This document shows positions 1-12,479 of a DNA stretch of 64,000 nt, piece by piece. Within the stretch, counting starts at the first letter, position 1. The number at the start of each line of letters is the position of its first letter. Origin of the DNA: Euptelea pleiosperma (lineage: Eukaryota; Streptophyta; Magnoliopsida; Ranunculales; Eupteleaceae); the NCBI GenBank assembly GCA_035048495.1, contig CM068549.1:17951103-18015102 (forward strand), in the 5' to 3' direction. Both the position numbers and the translations under genes were made by a program. The notes under the pieces were generated by a model, which worked only from the letters and a program-made list of their open reading frames with translations, was not told the origin of the DNA and ran no database searches.

Positions 1-359
1 CTCCTAACATTTTATAGACTCGACCATTAAACTAAACTCTATTGGAATTCCGTGAAAAGTCTGCAAAGACTGTACACTAACTGATGACCATTTTTGGAAA
101 CTTACATCATAAAGTCTGCCGAACATACGCTCGTTCATAGGGAGTCCAAAAATCCTTAACACTCCATCCATCTCTAACCTTGAATAAGAATTATCCAAAT
201 GATATTTACACCTGTTACATCTCTAGGAGACATTTTGGGCTTAGAAGTCTCGCTAAACCTTACTCTCATTTGGGGATCATTACACGAATTTCTTCCACAT
301 CTTTACCATTAATCGCAGATGATATAATCATATCTCAGCCATCAAAATAGAATCAGGAA
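1..359. other. No gene recognised
   Basis: AT-rich sequence left of the recognisable LINE. A 64-codon minus-strand open frame is present, but it matches no family I know and has no splice or promoter context. The stretch may be the decayed endonuclease-to-RT linker of the LINE that follows, but I see no motif that proves it. Confidence 0.4.
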
Positions 360-3300
360 CCTGGGTCCACTCCACCAAGGATATCTCCTGTTATCCAAAC
401 TCATTTCAAGGCTCTGTTCACTCCCCATCTTCTCCAAGTCGTCTTACATTCTTCCATCACATTCCACCCAGTAGTTTTGGCTGATAATCGAGTTCTACTT
501 AGTCCTCCCACTCCTGGGGAAATTAAATCAGCATTATGGAAAATTCATCCTCGCAAAGTGCCATGCCCAAATGGATATCAGGGACAATCATTTAGGCACT
601 TTTGGGATTTATTAGATACAAATATCATTTAAACTAGGCAGTTTTTCTCCACTTAAGAAATACCACCCTCCATCAACCACACGTATATCACTCTCATCCC
701 CAAACATCCATTCCCTGAATGCATTAATCAATTCTGTCCCATTCATTTCTGTAATACAGTCTACAAAATCATATCCAAAATTATTGTTTCCCGCATACAA
801 CCGTTGTTACCAGCTCGTCTCTCCTAGCCAATCCATTTTTTATCCTCTCGTCAAATAACTAATAAGCAATAACATAGTGATTGTTAATGAATATTACATA
901 TCTTCAAAATAAAGAAAGGAAAAGCCGAGAACATGGCGATTAAACTTGACCTAAACAGTGCTTATGACACACCAAGGAGAACCTTTATCTCCTTACATAT
1001 TAATCACCTGTCTTGAAGCTCTTTCATTTCAAAGTATTCAGGCTACAAACAATGGTCATCGACTCCAATTCGTTGGTCTAGGTCGGGATCAAAAATATTT
1101 TCAGCCCAGCAAGGGAGTATTGGCTAACCTACTTTTGTCTTTGCTCACCTCCTGATGTTCCTCTGACAGGTGAACATTAGAAGACGAGATAAAATAACTA
1201 AGACCAGGCAACTTACTCACAACGTAAACAGTGCTGTAAAACTAGTATTGAAGAATTTCTAGAATTTTTGAACTAGTAGATTACCATTGTAGTCATGTGA
1301 ACAGTAGATGAAGCCGAGCTTCCAAGTAGAAGGCTATGAAGATAACAAGGGAGCTTAACAGACTTAGCTACAAGCCGAAAGAAAGGCAAAGCCAAATGCT
1401 GCTCCTAGTACGTGTGTCACTCTATCAGAAGAGAAAACTTTTTTATCTTTCCGAAGCATTCTAGAAACTTTTTCTTTTTACTCATGCTTCAGGTTGCCAG
1501 TGTTCTTTTATGGGGTCTCGAGTATTATATTCCGGCAGTCCTGAACTCAAACACAACTATTATCTAATAACAATCTTATTCACTCACTGAGTTATGTTCA
1601 GAATCCATCCGCCTGAAGTCAAGATACCTAACAACTGGTCAAAGATGCGGCGAGAAGAAAGCGCGGATTCAAAATAATTTTTTGATGCAGTAGGAAAACA
1701 GGACCCTTCTATATTTTAACAGAAAGTAATTGCAGACATATTCTTCACAGACGGCTTTTCTTTTTGCTAGAGCCGACCTAGTGAATTGTAACGCCTTGTT
1801 TAACATGGAAACGTTTTGCAATCTTCTGGCCTGCAAGAGAGCCTCCAAAAATCAAAATAATACTGCTATCCAAATGTGCCCAAATGCTGTCAAAAGTCCC
1901 TCGCTCGTTCTCTTCACATATATCTGACAAATGACCTAGGAAAATAATTGGCACTCCCCAATTGTACCTCAAAGTTTGCTTTCCAACACGTTCTTTATAA
2001 CTACCAATCTAAACTTCATGGATAGCAATTAAGAACAATGTTGATGGCAAGTTGACACTTGTGAAGTCTATTTGCACTACACTACCTTTCTATGCTAAAG
2101 CAAAGATGTAAATTATCACAGTTTTTTACTACCCAGTTTAAATAATATAATTGAGCTTTTTTGTAGGATCAAATGGAAAAAACTCATAAACTTCACTCAA
2201 TTGCCTGGAAACTTATCCAACAAACTACTCAATTTGGAGGGCTAGGTATCAAAAACCTTCACAGAACCAAGCCTTCGTGGAAAAATTGCCTTGGAAAATG
2301 CAGAACCAGCCCAATGATCTTTGGGTCTTAGTTCTTAAATACAAGTATTTTTTTTATGTCAGTCTTTTGTACCCAATGCCTCACCCATTTGGCATATCAT
2401 CCTTGAGGGACGTGATACCATTGCTCCCCACCTTAAGGTGGCATGTGCAGAATGGAAACTCCTTTTCGTTATAGATGCATCCTTGGATTGACTCAACAAC
2501 TTTAATTCTATAAGGTGCAAGTGCAACAACTCTCGAACTCTATACGTCATCTTCACGCAAAGGTTGCTGATTTTTTTTTTTTTTTTTTATAAGCGTTGCT
2601 GATTTACAACCTAATACCATAAACATGGAACTTATTTTTATCCACAAACTTCTACCTCAAAATGTAGTGGATAAAAATTTTCCTATTCATCTCTTATCCC
2701 ATGGGAGATCAAAAATATTCTCCAGTCCGGCCCCTGCATCTATTGGACCAGGTCACAGTGCGACCTGTTTACTCTTTACTCGTCCCATCTAATGAATCTT
2801 CTAGGATCATAAGTGGAGAATCATCTAGTCCTATACCTATCCTTATAAGATTCAGTTATTTCTTTGGACTCTCATGCATGAACGTCACAAAGCTCGCACG
2901 TTCCTCTAACCACGGGGACTCCCAGTCAATTCAGCTTGCTCCTTTGTTCCTTGTATGAAGAAACAATTCATCACCTATTTTTCAATGCTCTACAAGTCAA
3001 CAATTCCTGGAATGCGCATGGCTGCTGCAAAAGCTTTCCTATGATGATACTCACCAAGACATTCCATGCAGATGTGTCCTTCCCTATCTATTATGGTATG
3101 TAAGGAAAGCCTGAAATAAACTGCCCTTTGCAAGTCTTCCCTACTTTCTAATCCTTGCCTGTGAATTCTTGCTAAAGCTTCATTTGAGAGTTCTTTGAGT
3201 CATTCCCATGTTCTCTACTACCTCCGATGAATCTTTCCTCCATTGGTAACCCACGTAAGACTGCTGCAGGAGGTTTAATTGGTTACTCATACAGTCAATT

Positions 3301-3400
3301 TGTTGACAGTTTTACTAGAAAGGTGGGAAGAGCATCAATCACCACAATGCGTGTTTGTGTGTGCATGCGTGCAGGCCTATTGTGTGTGAGAGCTAGAAAA
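360..3400 (+). mobile_element. Decayed L1-type LINE (non-LTR retrotransposon)
   Basis: Plus-strand fragments appear in the order expected of a plant L1 ORF2. The RT N-terminus is at about 500-610 (translation contains PPTPGEIKSALWKIHP, then KVPCPNGYQG, equivalent to the family's KAPGPDG). The RT core is at about 930-1115 (AIKLDLNSAYD and QGEPLSPYILITCLEALS). The RT C-terminal/thumb region is at 2185-2375 (FGGLGIKNLHRTK, then EKLPWKMQNQPNDLW). An RT-associated zinc-binding region is at about 2840-3090 (KIQLFLWTLMHERHKARTFL). An RNase H start is at about 3225-3345 (GNPRKTAAGGLI, FTRKVGRASITT). Frames shift repeatedly and stops are common. The FADD catalytic segment is absent between 1115 and 2185, where about 1 kb of unrelated or unrecognisable DNA lies. 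About 320 bp (610-930) also interrupt the RT. A dead copy. Confidence 0.8.
3225..3345 (+). pseudogene. LINE RNase H domain fragment
   Basis: The translation contains SSIGNPRKTAAGGLIGYSYS followed by FVDSFTRKVGRASITT. This is the start of the RNase H-like domain (RVT_3 type) that ends ORF2 in plant L1 elements, where a D-G-S-x-G-N-P box is usual. The first Asp is lost. It ends where the sequence runs into a GT-rich stretch at 3350-3390, so only the first third of the domain survives. Confidence 0.65.
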
Positions 3401-3884
3401 AGGCATTAACAATTAATAAATCTTCTTGATGGAAATATCAATTCTTTAATCATTATTTTAGGAAAAACAAAAGAATGAATCCCTCTAATTGAGATTGCTC
3501 AACATCAGTATCTACTTTTCTCTTCCCTGTCGACACTGAATCACCTTTTAGATCAGACTCGTTTGTCTGCTATAACTTTAAAGTATGGTCCCACGAACCT
3601 GAACATACCCAAATGAATGTAACAATGAACATCATGTGCTTAGCTTGCTTGGTTTAATTTCAGGCATGCTATTATTAATAACCAGCAGGAAATAAATCAT
3701 GAGATTAAAAGCATGCATGAAGATGGCATGACAACTGGGCATCTGAACTTCGATAGTGGAGTGTTACTCCTTGCTCATCATTTCCTTGCTGAAAAGAACG
3801 AGGAAGCCCCATTTGCATCATAGTGACCTCGTTATGGTCTGCATACACTGGATAGTTATGGAGTGGAAGTGTGAGCAACACCCA

Positions 3885-4050
3885 TAGTTTAAAAAGGCGC
3901 TTGAGGCTTAAGCCTCGAGGCATGCCTCAAGGCGAAGCCCCCAAAAAAAGCCCCGAGGCTTAAGCCTCAAGGTACATAGTTGAGGCTTAAGCCTCAATTC
4001 AATGAGGCCATAGCCTTGAGGCTCAACTGAGACTTAAGCCTCATTTTACA
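3885..4050. repeat. Clustered AGGCTTAAGCCTC palindromes (MITE remnant)
   Basis: The palindrome GAGGCTTAAGCCTC and close variants occur at least four times in about 165 bp, beginning after TTTAAAAAGGCGCTTGAGGC. The dense self-complementarity resembles hAT-type MITEs of plants that start with a 'tttaaaaaggcgc' tip. No clean second terminus or target duplication was found, so this is probably one end of a broken copy. Confidence 0.5.
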
Positions 4051-4059
4051 CAATAAATG

Positions 4060-5425
4060 TTAAAGCCATGGACCCATTTTTTCACCTATTTCTTTTTTTT
4101 TTCTAACCTTTCATTCCTAATTTTTCTCATTTGAGAGAATTCTTATAGAGAGCTCAAATCTTATCGGATTGTGATTACGTCACTTCCGACGGGTTTTTTA
4201 TGAGGAACCTCACCAAACTCAAGCATGAAATCAAATCCTATTCTAATATAACAGTACTTTGAATTCGTGTTCTTGCTCTACTTTCCTAATTTATCTTGTA
4301 TGTTACTTTGTTAGTAGCTTATTAACTACTTATATTTGGTAATTTAGTTATGTGATTTATGTTTATTAAGATTTGATATCAGTATTCAGGCATTCTTAAC
4401 AGCGTCACTCCTAAATATTTTGCAAAAAAAAAATTGAAAATTATTTGTTGGCACAAAAATGAAGATCTAAAAAAGTCATTAAATTTAAATCAAATTTAGA
4501 TCCAAATTAACTACAAACAATTTGAAAAATTAAAATAGAGTAAGAAAAGTAAATAATTCAAAAAGACAACATAAGTTACCTTCCTTGTTGCAATAAGGGG
4601 TAACTGGAAGAATACTACAATTTGCTTTGTATCTGTCGTCATTACTATAATCTCTGTAAAACAGTTGTCAATAGTCTTGTATACTGAAATCAAAATTTGA
4701 ACCAAACACAAAATCACATTAAACATAGAAGTGTAAGCATGATGTGTATATGTAGAATTCAATGCAATGGAAACCGAAATAACTCACCGTTTATATCAGC
4801 CAAACAAGCACAAGAGATTTACCAATAGCCATGAGCATATGAAGATAAAAAAATAATAACTCAACTTAAAGGCTTTAAAGCTTTATAACATTTTGAACTC
4901 TCTCTTAGAAAACCTCGCAACTCTTGCACATACAGCTCATCCATCTACACTTCTATATCTATAGAAAAGATGCACGGTGAAACAACCCACTCTATGGCTA
5001 CCACTTCAAATCTTCATTTACTCTACCTTGACAATCTAACTAGTAGCCAAAATGACCAGGTACAGTGTTTTTTCTCTAGTAGATAAGAACTAACTCAATC
5101 TCATTTCTATAGTTACAAGTAAACTATCAACCTAAAGTTGATTATACGTATCTCCATTAAGTAGGTCCGATGTGCTAAGAATATGCAACAACTTTAACTC
5201 TCAATATGTATCAAAATCGGTAAGAGTCAATGATTACTCTTTTCCTATACCACCCTCCCTCATAGTTGACTTTCTATGTCATGCCAAGTTGAATACTAGA
5301 ATTCTCATCCATTTAACTTTGTTGACTCAACAACTCAAACCCTACAAATACTCCAAGAATTTAGACGTGTTCTTCTCATTCGACTTGATCTTCTGAGATG
5401 AAAGTAATAAATCCTCGATTGTTGG
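4060..5425. other. No gene recognised; AT-rich spacer
   Basis: A-rich and T-rich sequence with only chance open frames (up to 83 codons at 4511-4762, minus). No family motif, splice pattern or long repeat was recognised here. Confidence 0.5.
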
Positions 5426-6111
5426 TGAGTTTGAATTACAACTCCTTCACTTTGCCCTTGAATTACAACTTTTTCACCTCGCTAATGTTGGAAAAGGGAC
5501 TTCTTGACTAGGATCAACAGGATGTTGCTAATCAAACCCCCGGAAGGAGAGACACACCTTCTAATGGTGAAGATCAAGAAGACCTTGAGTATAGGGACTC
5601 AAAGAGAAGAAACATGAGGCAAAACATGGGAAAGGTCTCAAGATCACATCCACCATCCTAGGGAGGAACCCCCGTGCTCTAGTTGCTACCCTTAACCATC
5701 AAGAAGACAGCAATACATTAACTACATGGGTACCTATCCAACTCAAGGACGGATAACTGAAGTGGTAGCAGAACTTGTGGGAAAGAAAGAGATAGTAGTT
5801 GACAAGATGACAATTGCAACAAGGACACAAAAGGAATCACCTTTCATGGACAAGAACCAATAGTATCGGCCACCCAAGGCGTTCTCCATCCGAGGTTTAC
5901 TATGTACAATAGACTGGTAGACCCTATGAATAATGTCCTCCATTTCTGAAAGGGGATGACGATGTAGGAAACAGACGATGCTCTCGTCCACCCTAAATGA
6001 CAGAGGCACTATTATGGTTCAACCAGCTCCCACCGAGGTCAATTCGAAACATTATGATATTGAGTTCACTTTCATCACCAATACTCGTGCAACAAGAAGC
6101 AACAGAAGAAC

Positions 6112-6375
6112 ATGGCATGGATGCACTATTTCACCAAAATATTTCAGAAAGTGATGATTGAGGTGAAGAATTGTGACGACAGGTCAGCAATAAAAGCCTT
6201 CAGAAAGGCTTTTCTAGTTACCTCCAGTTTGTATCAATCCTTGGTGAATACATTTCTCGATATCATAGATACCCAATTCGAGAAGTTCGAGGAGTATGCC
6301 AAGTTAGAGGACGATTCAAGGCCACCGAGACCATACCAACCGAAGCAAAGCCAAAGGCAAAGAAAAAAACTATAG
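6112..6375 (+). pseudogene. Gypsy gag fragment
   Basis: An 87-codon open frame with a pattern typical of Tat-type gag: a run ending KAFRKAFLVTSSLYQSLV, then FEKFEEYAKLEDDSRPP, the segment that precedes the zinc knuckle in these polyproteins. Gag packages element RNA. This piece has lost its start and continues out of frame into the knuckle region at about 6560-6835. Confidence 0.6.
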
Positions 6376-7551
6376 AAAATAACAAAAGAAGGCCATCAGA
6401 AAACAAATCCTAAGAATTCAAGGGCCAAAGAAGATGACAGAATTTAATCCCCTCAACACTAGCATCGAACAAATCCTAGCCAAGGTCCGCAATGAACCTC
6501 ATACCCAATGGCCAAGATTTCTCTGATCGAATGACAAGGGAACCAAAGATAAGATCAAAATTTTATGCCTTCCACGAAGATTACTGGCACGAAACTAGAT
6601 TATGCAAGAACCTACAACATCAAACCAAGATTTTGTGGATCACAAATACTTAAGGCAGTATATTAATCAGCGAAAGGGCCACAGGCCCCAAGGCAACAAA
6701 GTGCCAAACAACAATGAACCCCCAGCACAACCACAAGAGCAAAGGGGAATGGCCATTCATGTGTCCATGGGAGATCACGAGAAATCTCTAGGAGGGAAAT
6801 CGAAGAAAGAAAATAACAAGATCAGAAAGATATAACACTTAAAAAAGTCTTCCAGGTGTCATGGGCCTGAAGCTGACAGAACTTGTCAACCCCGTGGAGA
6901 TGATAGGGGAAACCCTAAACACATTTACTAACAAGGACTTTGAGGGAGTAGAGCATCCCCACAATGATGATATGGTTATCATCCTTAAATGGGCAACTTC
7001 GACATCTACGGGATCTTGATTGATCGAGGGAGCTTGGCTTACATCATCTTCTCATTTGCATTCGCATTGATGGGGTTACCCAAAGAGACCCTTAAGCATG
7101 CTCTACTCCTCTAATTGGATTCAATGGACAGTGAGCCTTCTCTGAGCAAAGTGATACTACCCATGACTGGAAGACGAGAGAACGCCATGATCAATTTCAT
7201 GGTGAATTGGCGATAGATGTTCCCTCTCCTTACAGCACAATTCTCAAGCGAGAATGGATTAAGTCTATCCTATCATCAAATGTAGATATTCCCAATTGAG
7301 CAAGGAATAATGGAGATCCAAGGGGATCATACAGTTTCAAAAAGATGCTACGCTATTGCCTTGAAGAGAGGCGTGCCTGCAACCCCCCAAGATCTCGATG
7401 AGATGACCGCATAGCAATCACAGGGTCCCAAAACTACCTTCATCGGTTCTCTGTTATCCGAGAATGAAAAAGAAAGAATGGTCAAGTTTCTGAAGCAGAA
7501 CAAAGATGTTTTTGCATGGTCCTTTGAAGACATGTCAGACCCGAGCATCTC

Positions 7552-8350
7552 ATGACACAAGTTGAATGTCAACGAATGCTATCCACTCGAAATGCAAAGG
7601 CCAATAAGGTTGGGTTCATCGGAGAAGTTCGTAACCCAGAGTGGTCTGCCAATATAGTTGTAGTCCCTAATAAGAACGAAAAGGTGAGAGTTTGTCTCGA
7701 CTTCACCAACCTAAATAAGGACTATCTAAAAGATTCATATGACTATGACATGTTGTCGTTCATGGATGGTTATTCAGGCTATAACCAAATTTGACTTTAA
7801 GTACAAAACCAAGAGAAAAAGGGGTTCGCCACCGAGCAAAAAGTCTTGTGTTACAGACTTACAGAGTAATTTCATTCATGCTTAAGAATGTAGGGGGGCC
7901 CCTTATCAAAAAAAAAATGTAGGGGGCCCCTGTCAGAGATTGGTAAACAAAATGTTTGATGGACTGATAGGAAAAACAATGGAGGTTTACATCGACGACA
8001 TGTTGGTAAAGAGCCAGTCTAGGAACACCCATCTAGAAGATTTCATCACGACGTTTGATTGCCTGAGTCTGTAGATGAAGCTAAATCTTGTTAAGTGCAC
8101 CTTTGGAGTCACCTCAAGAAAGTTCATCGAGTATATGATCACAAAAAAATGGATTGAAGCCAACCTAGATCAAATCTGAGCACTTCCAAAAACAAAGAGG
8201 TGCATAAATTAGCAGGGAGGATTGCAAACCTTGAATAGGTTCATCTCGCGTGCATCCGATAAGTGCAAACCTCTATTCCACCTCTTAAAGAAAAATGAGT
8301 CCTCATGGACCCAAGAATGCAAGCAAGCCTTCCAGACATTGAAATTTGAA
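7552..8350 (+). pseudogene. Gypsy reverse transcriptase remnant
   Basis: Begins within the fingers (GFIGEVRNPEWSANIVVVP, then KVRVCLDFTNLNKD) and passes DMLSFMDGYSGYNQI. A frame break at about 7795 follows, and the palm resumes with EVYIDDMLVKSQSRNTHLED. The thumb follows to about 8345 (CKPLFHLLKKNESSWTQECK). A 30-bp local duplication with an A run (about 7885-7930, TGTAGGGGGCCCC repeated) disrupts the segment before YIDD, where the family has ATYQRLVNKMF. Confidence 0.75.
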
Positions 8351-8960
8351 AGAGTTGCTAGGGACGCTGCTTATCATATCCAAGCCTGAGCCTAACTTGG
8401 GACTCTATTTGGCAGGCACAAGATTCTCTGAGTACAGTAAAATATATCATCCCGATTGAGGGCGAAGATGCAGAGATTCTTCCACACCTCATTCCCAAGG
8501 TCCTAGAAGCTTTTAGAGCACAAACTTGGTGGAGATTATTCACTGAAGGCTCTGCAAACGAAAGTTGATCAGGGATAGGATTAGTATTGGTTGCTCCCAA
8601 GAACACCAAGCTCGAGAAGGCAGTGAAGTTAGGATTTCAGGCCTCAAAATATGAGGCAGAATACAAAGGCATAATCTCAAGACTACCGATGACGAGATCT
8701 CAGCATCACTAAGATAGGGTCTACGGTGATTCTCAACTCGTCGTGAATCAATATGGATGGACCTACCAAGCTAAAGATGAGAGGATGGCTGCCTACCTAG
8801 TTATCATCAAGAAAATTGCCTCCAATTCTATAGTAGTAGTTTCACTCTACTCATGAGGGTGGATAATCACCTTGCTGATGCACTAGTTTATCTTCAACCA
8901 TGCTCAAGGGGACAAGATGTCGGAGCGTCCTCGTGGAATACCAAGAGTTCCCCAACATCA

Positions 8961-10755
8961 ATCTTTTTTTCTTTTATTTCCTTTCTAACAAGATGTGATG
9001 GCCTGAGCAAATTAGCCTACCTCTAAAAATTAGGCCATGGTACCCTTCATATCTTTTGTAGCAAGGTTTGTAGCTTGATTGGAATGGAAGTTTTTTATGG
9101 GTTTCCTTAGATGTGATGGCACCCAACCTAGAAGGAAAAAAGAAAAACCTATACAAGTCTTGTGTTCGAGCCTATGATTTTAACCGGAAAGAATCTTAAT
9201 AAGATGTCTGGTTGCAGCTATAAATCGATTCAAATAGAGATGTAGCACCATGAGAGCCATTTCATAGTGGATTAGAAGTATTTCAAGTCAGATGGTACAT
9301 CTACTATTTTTTTGTAGATAATGTTTTTTTACTAACTGGCGAAATTCAAAAAAGTCTACTTCAAAGTTAGATGATACATAATCACCTACAATAATAAAAT
9401 ACAAATAATATATTAGTTAAAATAAAATAATAATAATTTAACAAGCATGTGTTTATAAATACATACACATTTTCTTTCCATCAGCATTTAGGTCTCCAAT
9501 TGCGCATCCTCCCCTGATACATAAACATCGCTTAGTTCTTTTATACCACCGTGCGATTTTTTTCTTTAAAATGAAACTGTAAAATCGTTTCCCAAAATCC
9601 CCTACATTACAAAAAAAAATATAGAAGTATTAATAAAATTAATTGAAATTCATTAAAATATATAAGAAAGTATAAAAAAAATGGACTTGTAAAAATGCAA
9701 TACCTGATTATTATTTTGAGTAAGGGTCCTGAATGAATTAATCATTTCGTAATTGTAGAATTAACTGCTTTACATGGTTCTCAAAAAGAATTCTCTATTC
9801 CTGGACTTTCAACTACTGTTCCAGGCTTATATTCTGTATGAAAGAAATTAGCTTAGATTAGTAAGAAAGAAGAATAAACACAATAAAAAAAATACATTCA
9901 ATTGAATTTTTTAAAATTGAAAAGAGCTTTTTAAAACAATACCATGGAAACGACGGTGATAGTGACAACAACAAAAATGTAGCCGGCTATGAAGGAGGTG
10001 ACTATTGCCGACAATTTGATTAAAGACAGAAAAACTCTAACACTGAGGAACTGTAACAATAGAAACAATTTAAGAAGTCGTCATCAATTAGAAAGAACTG
10101 GTTTAAGTGTCTACTGATACAAGCATAAGACACAAGGATCCCAAACACTCCACTCAAAGAAGCCATCTTCAACAAACCATCACACTCAAATACTCCACAC
10201 TTACAATTGTTAAAACAACTTTAACAAGTAGTTAGCTCCTGAATCAAGATTTCTCAGATTTTTGAAACAATTCATGAATAAACTACAAGAAGCTAACAAA
10301 AAGAAGCAATTATGGAGGCATCAACCATATACCAATACTATCACTATTAAATATATAAATTACATGCCTAATGATAAGAAAAGTAACATCAGTAGTTATA
10401 ATACCAAAATAAAAGCATCTCATGGGTCAGCAAGACTGATAAAAATTTACAACACATATCAGAACAAACAAACCAACTTATAGGAGATTTACATATGAAA
10501 TAAGAAACACAAACAAATTCAATCCAAGATCTTAATAAAAAGTAAAGGCAGACGCAGCGAATATAGGTTCTTCCTTTCTTCCCATCCTATTGCAATTTGC
10601 AAGGGATTTTTGAAGTGGAACGTCTTACAATTGGCAAGGGAATGAAGTCAAAATGGTGCGCTATATAAAGTCTAGAATATATTAAGACAGCCCATGTGAT
10701 TGAACTTTTGAGGTCTATGAAGGAATATCCTATATTTGAGAATGCATCTGACAAT
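8961..10755. other. No gene recognised
   Basis: AT-rich DNA after the gypsy remnant. A GATGTGATGGC motif recurs at about 8993 and 9111, hinting at a small inverted or duplicated insert in 8985-9130, but termini could not be defined. Open frames up to 73 codons (10262-10483) look random. Confidence 0.45.
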
Positions 10756-10757
10756 AC

Positions 10758-11114
10758 CTAACTTGATTCTTGTAATAGAGGCATATGAACAAAACTTTGA
10801 AAACCAAACACCTTACGGTCATCATATGATGGCACCTTCCCTTGAAGAATATGAAGATAGATGTTGCCTATGTTGGTTATTCGAGTGATAAAGGAACCAG
10901 TAGTTAAAATTACAACATTGGAACCATTTTGAAAGCTTTGCTTAAAAGACGAAAAGAATGCCACGTTAAAACAATTCTTACGTTCAGCATTTTGCTCAAG
11001 GACATGAGTACTGATGTTCAACACTGGCTTTACTACCATGTAAAGTTTTGAAAGAGGTGGCATGGATTTAACTTTTCTTTTGAATAAGGTGTAATAATGC
11101 ATGCACATATACAT
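10758..11114 (-). CDS. Unrecognised 118-codon open frame
   Basis: The longest minus-strand frame of this region. The translation is not low-complexity (VVKPVLNISTHVLEQNAER, NVVILTTGSFITRI, GKVPSYDDRKVFGFQSF), but I recognise no domain, signal peptide or membrane segment. It lies 200 bp upstream of, and opposite to, a genic fragment at 11350. It could be a decayed exon or chance; I would not treat it as a gene without transcript support. Confidence 0.15.
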   Translation of the reverse strand: MYMCMHYYTLFKRKVKSMPPLSKLYMVVKPVLNISTHVLEQNAERKNCFNVAFFSSFKQSFQNGSNVVILTTGSFITRITNIGNIYLHILQGKVPSYDDRKVFGFQSFVHMPLLQESS

Positions 11115-11349
11115 CTATGTAGCTGAAAATTACTATTGTATTTGTATTTAAATACTGGAGACAGCTAAAAACATGTTCTATAATTGAACGCCCATAGATG
11201 GTAATGTACGATTAAAATACTTAAAACAATGAAATTAATACTCTATCCAGTTCTTTGTTCTTGTGACCAACATGTGTCCATATATTTCTTTCCTGAATGA
11301 GGTTTTTTTCCAAAAGGTGACGAGGAGTCTCTGAGTCAAGCAACTGCCA

Positions 11350-11581
11350 ATAACAGAGCTTCAAACTGAAGATGGAAAAACCACTCAGCTATCACCATCT
11401 ATAACTATACGAGTGCTGCAAGAAATTGGACGAAGGTGTGGCTCTAAGGTATAGCGAATGGGTTTGGCTTGAGCACTCCCCGTTTATTTCATGTTTGTGG
11501 TTTATGGTGCCATTTTCTACTGTGTAGGTTGAGTTCAGGTCTATCATAAGCACTAGTAAGGATTTGCAATTTTCAGTTGAG
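11350..11581 (+). pseudogene. Two-exon fragment resembling the dsRNA-binding region of a CPL1-type CTD phosphatase
   Basis: An exon ending at 11448 encodes TELQTEDGKTTQLSPS then ITIRVLQEIGRRCGSK and is followed by a donor GTATAG. An 80-bp intron ends TGTGTAG. A 54-bp exon, 11528-11581, encodes VEFRSIISTSKDLQFSVE and is followed by donor GTCAGT. Joined, the pair reads VLQEIGRRCGSKVEFRSI, which matches my recollection of the dsRNA-binding motif in plant RNA polymerase II CTD phosphatase-like proteins (CPL1/CPL2). Both junctions are in phase. I could not find the catalytic FCP1 domain or the following exon (expected GxGxGxTKKxAxxxAA) within several kb, so this is a partial, probably duplicated, gene piece. 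The start at 11350 is approximate. The intron structure is firm; the family name is moderate. Confidence 0.45.
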
Positions 11582-12315
11582 GTCAGTAAGAACCATGTAA
11601 TTGTCTAGTTTTTACGAATATGTATTGATATATCAGTGTCTAGAGAAGATTATAAAGGTATTGCAAGCTTATAATTCTTCCCACAGACTTGTTTGAAATG
11701 GAAACAAAAACAATGGTTCAAATAATTTTACAATGATTGCCTTATTCATGATGTGATTCAAGCAATTTGGATGCGCACATCAAGTAAGAAGATCAAACAA
11801 TAAATTGAAAGATATCAAAAAAATTGTTTAGAACCTACCCACTAACCAACACCGTAAACAAGGAACATAATTAACTCTAGAGGCTGATGTGAATAACCCA
11901 ATTGGCAACATGATTCATACAACTTGGGTACGAGTATTTGGGATGAAGATCCCAATTGCAAAAAGTAAGGATACCAAACAGTTAATGCTCCCAAACACCA
12001 AAAACTGCTAAAGTAAGCAGTCTAGTTCCCAACATGAGCAATATCATGTTTCGGGGAAACACACCAGTCTCAAACCTAAGAACGACAGAAGTTGGAGTCT
12101 CAAGCCAAGTAATGTGAATATTTTACCCCATCCACCCTATGAGAGATTAAGAGAGAATAGAATCTTTCAAGTGAAACTTCCAATAAAATGCAAAAGAGAT
12201 GAATGGGATCATAACCATCATTAAGAATACAACATAAGGCAAGTTCCTGAGAACCATGAATCAACTGATGCTGAAACTAAGAAACCCAGGCACTCAGATT
12301 CCCATTTTTGACTGA
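11582..12315. other. No gene recognised
   Basis: Non-coding sequence downstream of the CPL-like fragment. No exon continuing the dsRNA-binding motif was seen. Confidence 0.4.
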
Positions 12316-12317
12316 AT

Positions 12318-12475
12318 TTGGGCCTTCTATGGGGCCCTTTGGGAATGAGAAGTAGAAACTAGTAGAAGTTACTAGTCGACTTCTGACTTTCAAAAAAGTC
12401 AGAAGTTAGTTTGGCAAAACACCGATTTATAAGTCAAAAAGTCAGTTAGGCGTTGATTTGACAAAAAAGTCATTT
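12318..12475. repeat. MITE remnant with AAAAAGTCAGAAGT motifs
   Basis: Begins GGGGCCCTTTGGGAATGAG and holds inverted pieces: ACTTCTGACTTT next to AAAAGTCAGAAGT, then ATAAGTCAAAAAGTCAGTTA. This is the pattern of the common plant 'gggcc-gtttgg...aagtcagaag' hAT-like MITEs. The second terminus and target duplication were not identified. Confidence 0.5.
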
Positions 12476-12479
12476 TATA

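Larger units (their letters stand above)
5430..8960 (+). mobile_element. Decayed Ty3/gypsy retrotransposon (Tat-like), lacking integrase and LTRs
   Basis: The plus-strand order is gag, protease, RT, RNase H. Gag pieces lie at 6112-6375 and 6560-6835 (a broken zinc knuckle reads FHEDYWHETRLC). The protease region at about 6990-7300 has LIDRGSLAYI in place of the family's D-G/S-G-S. RT at 7552-8350 keeps WSANIVVVPNKNEKVRVCLD and the catalytic YIDD box (about 7990). RNase H at about 8500-8720 keeps GIGLVLVAPKN and FQASKYEAEYKGI. Stops and frameshifts are numerous. No integrase was seen before the sequence changes at about 8960, and no LTR pair was found. The RT and RNase H wording resembles that of the element at 17-25 kb, so both probably belong to the Tat/Ogre-like group, but this one is much more eroded. 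Confidence 0.8.
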
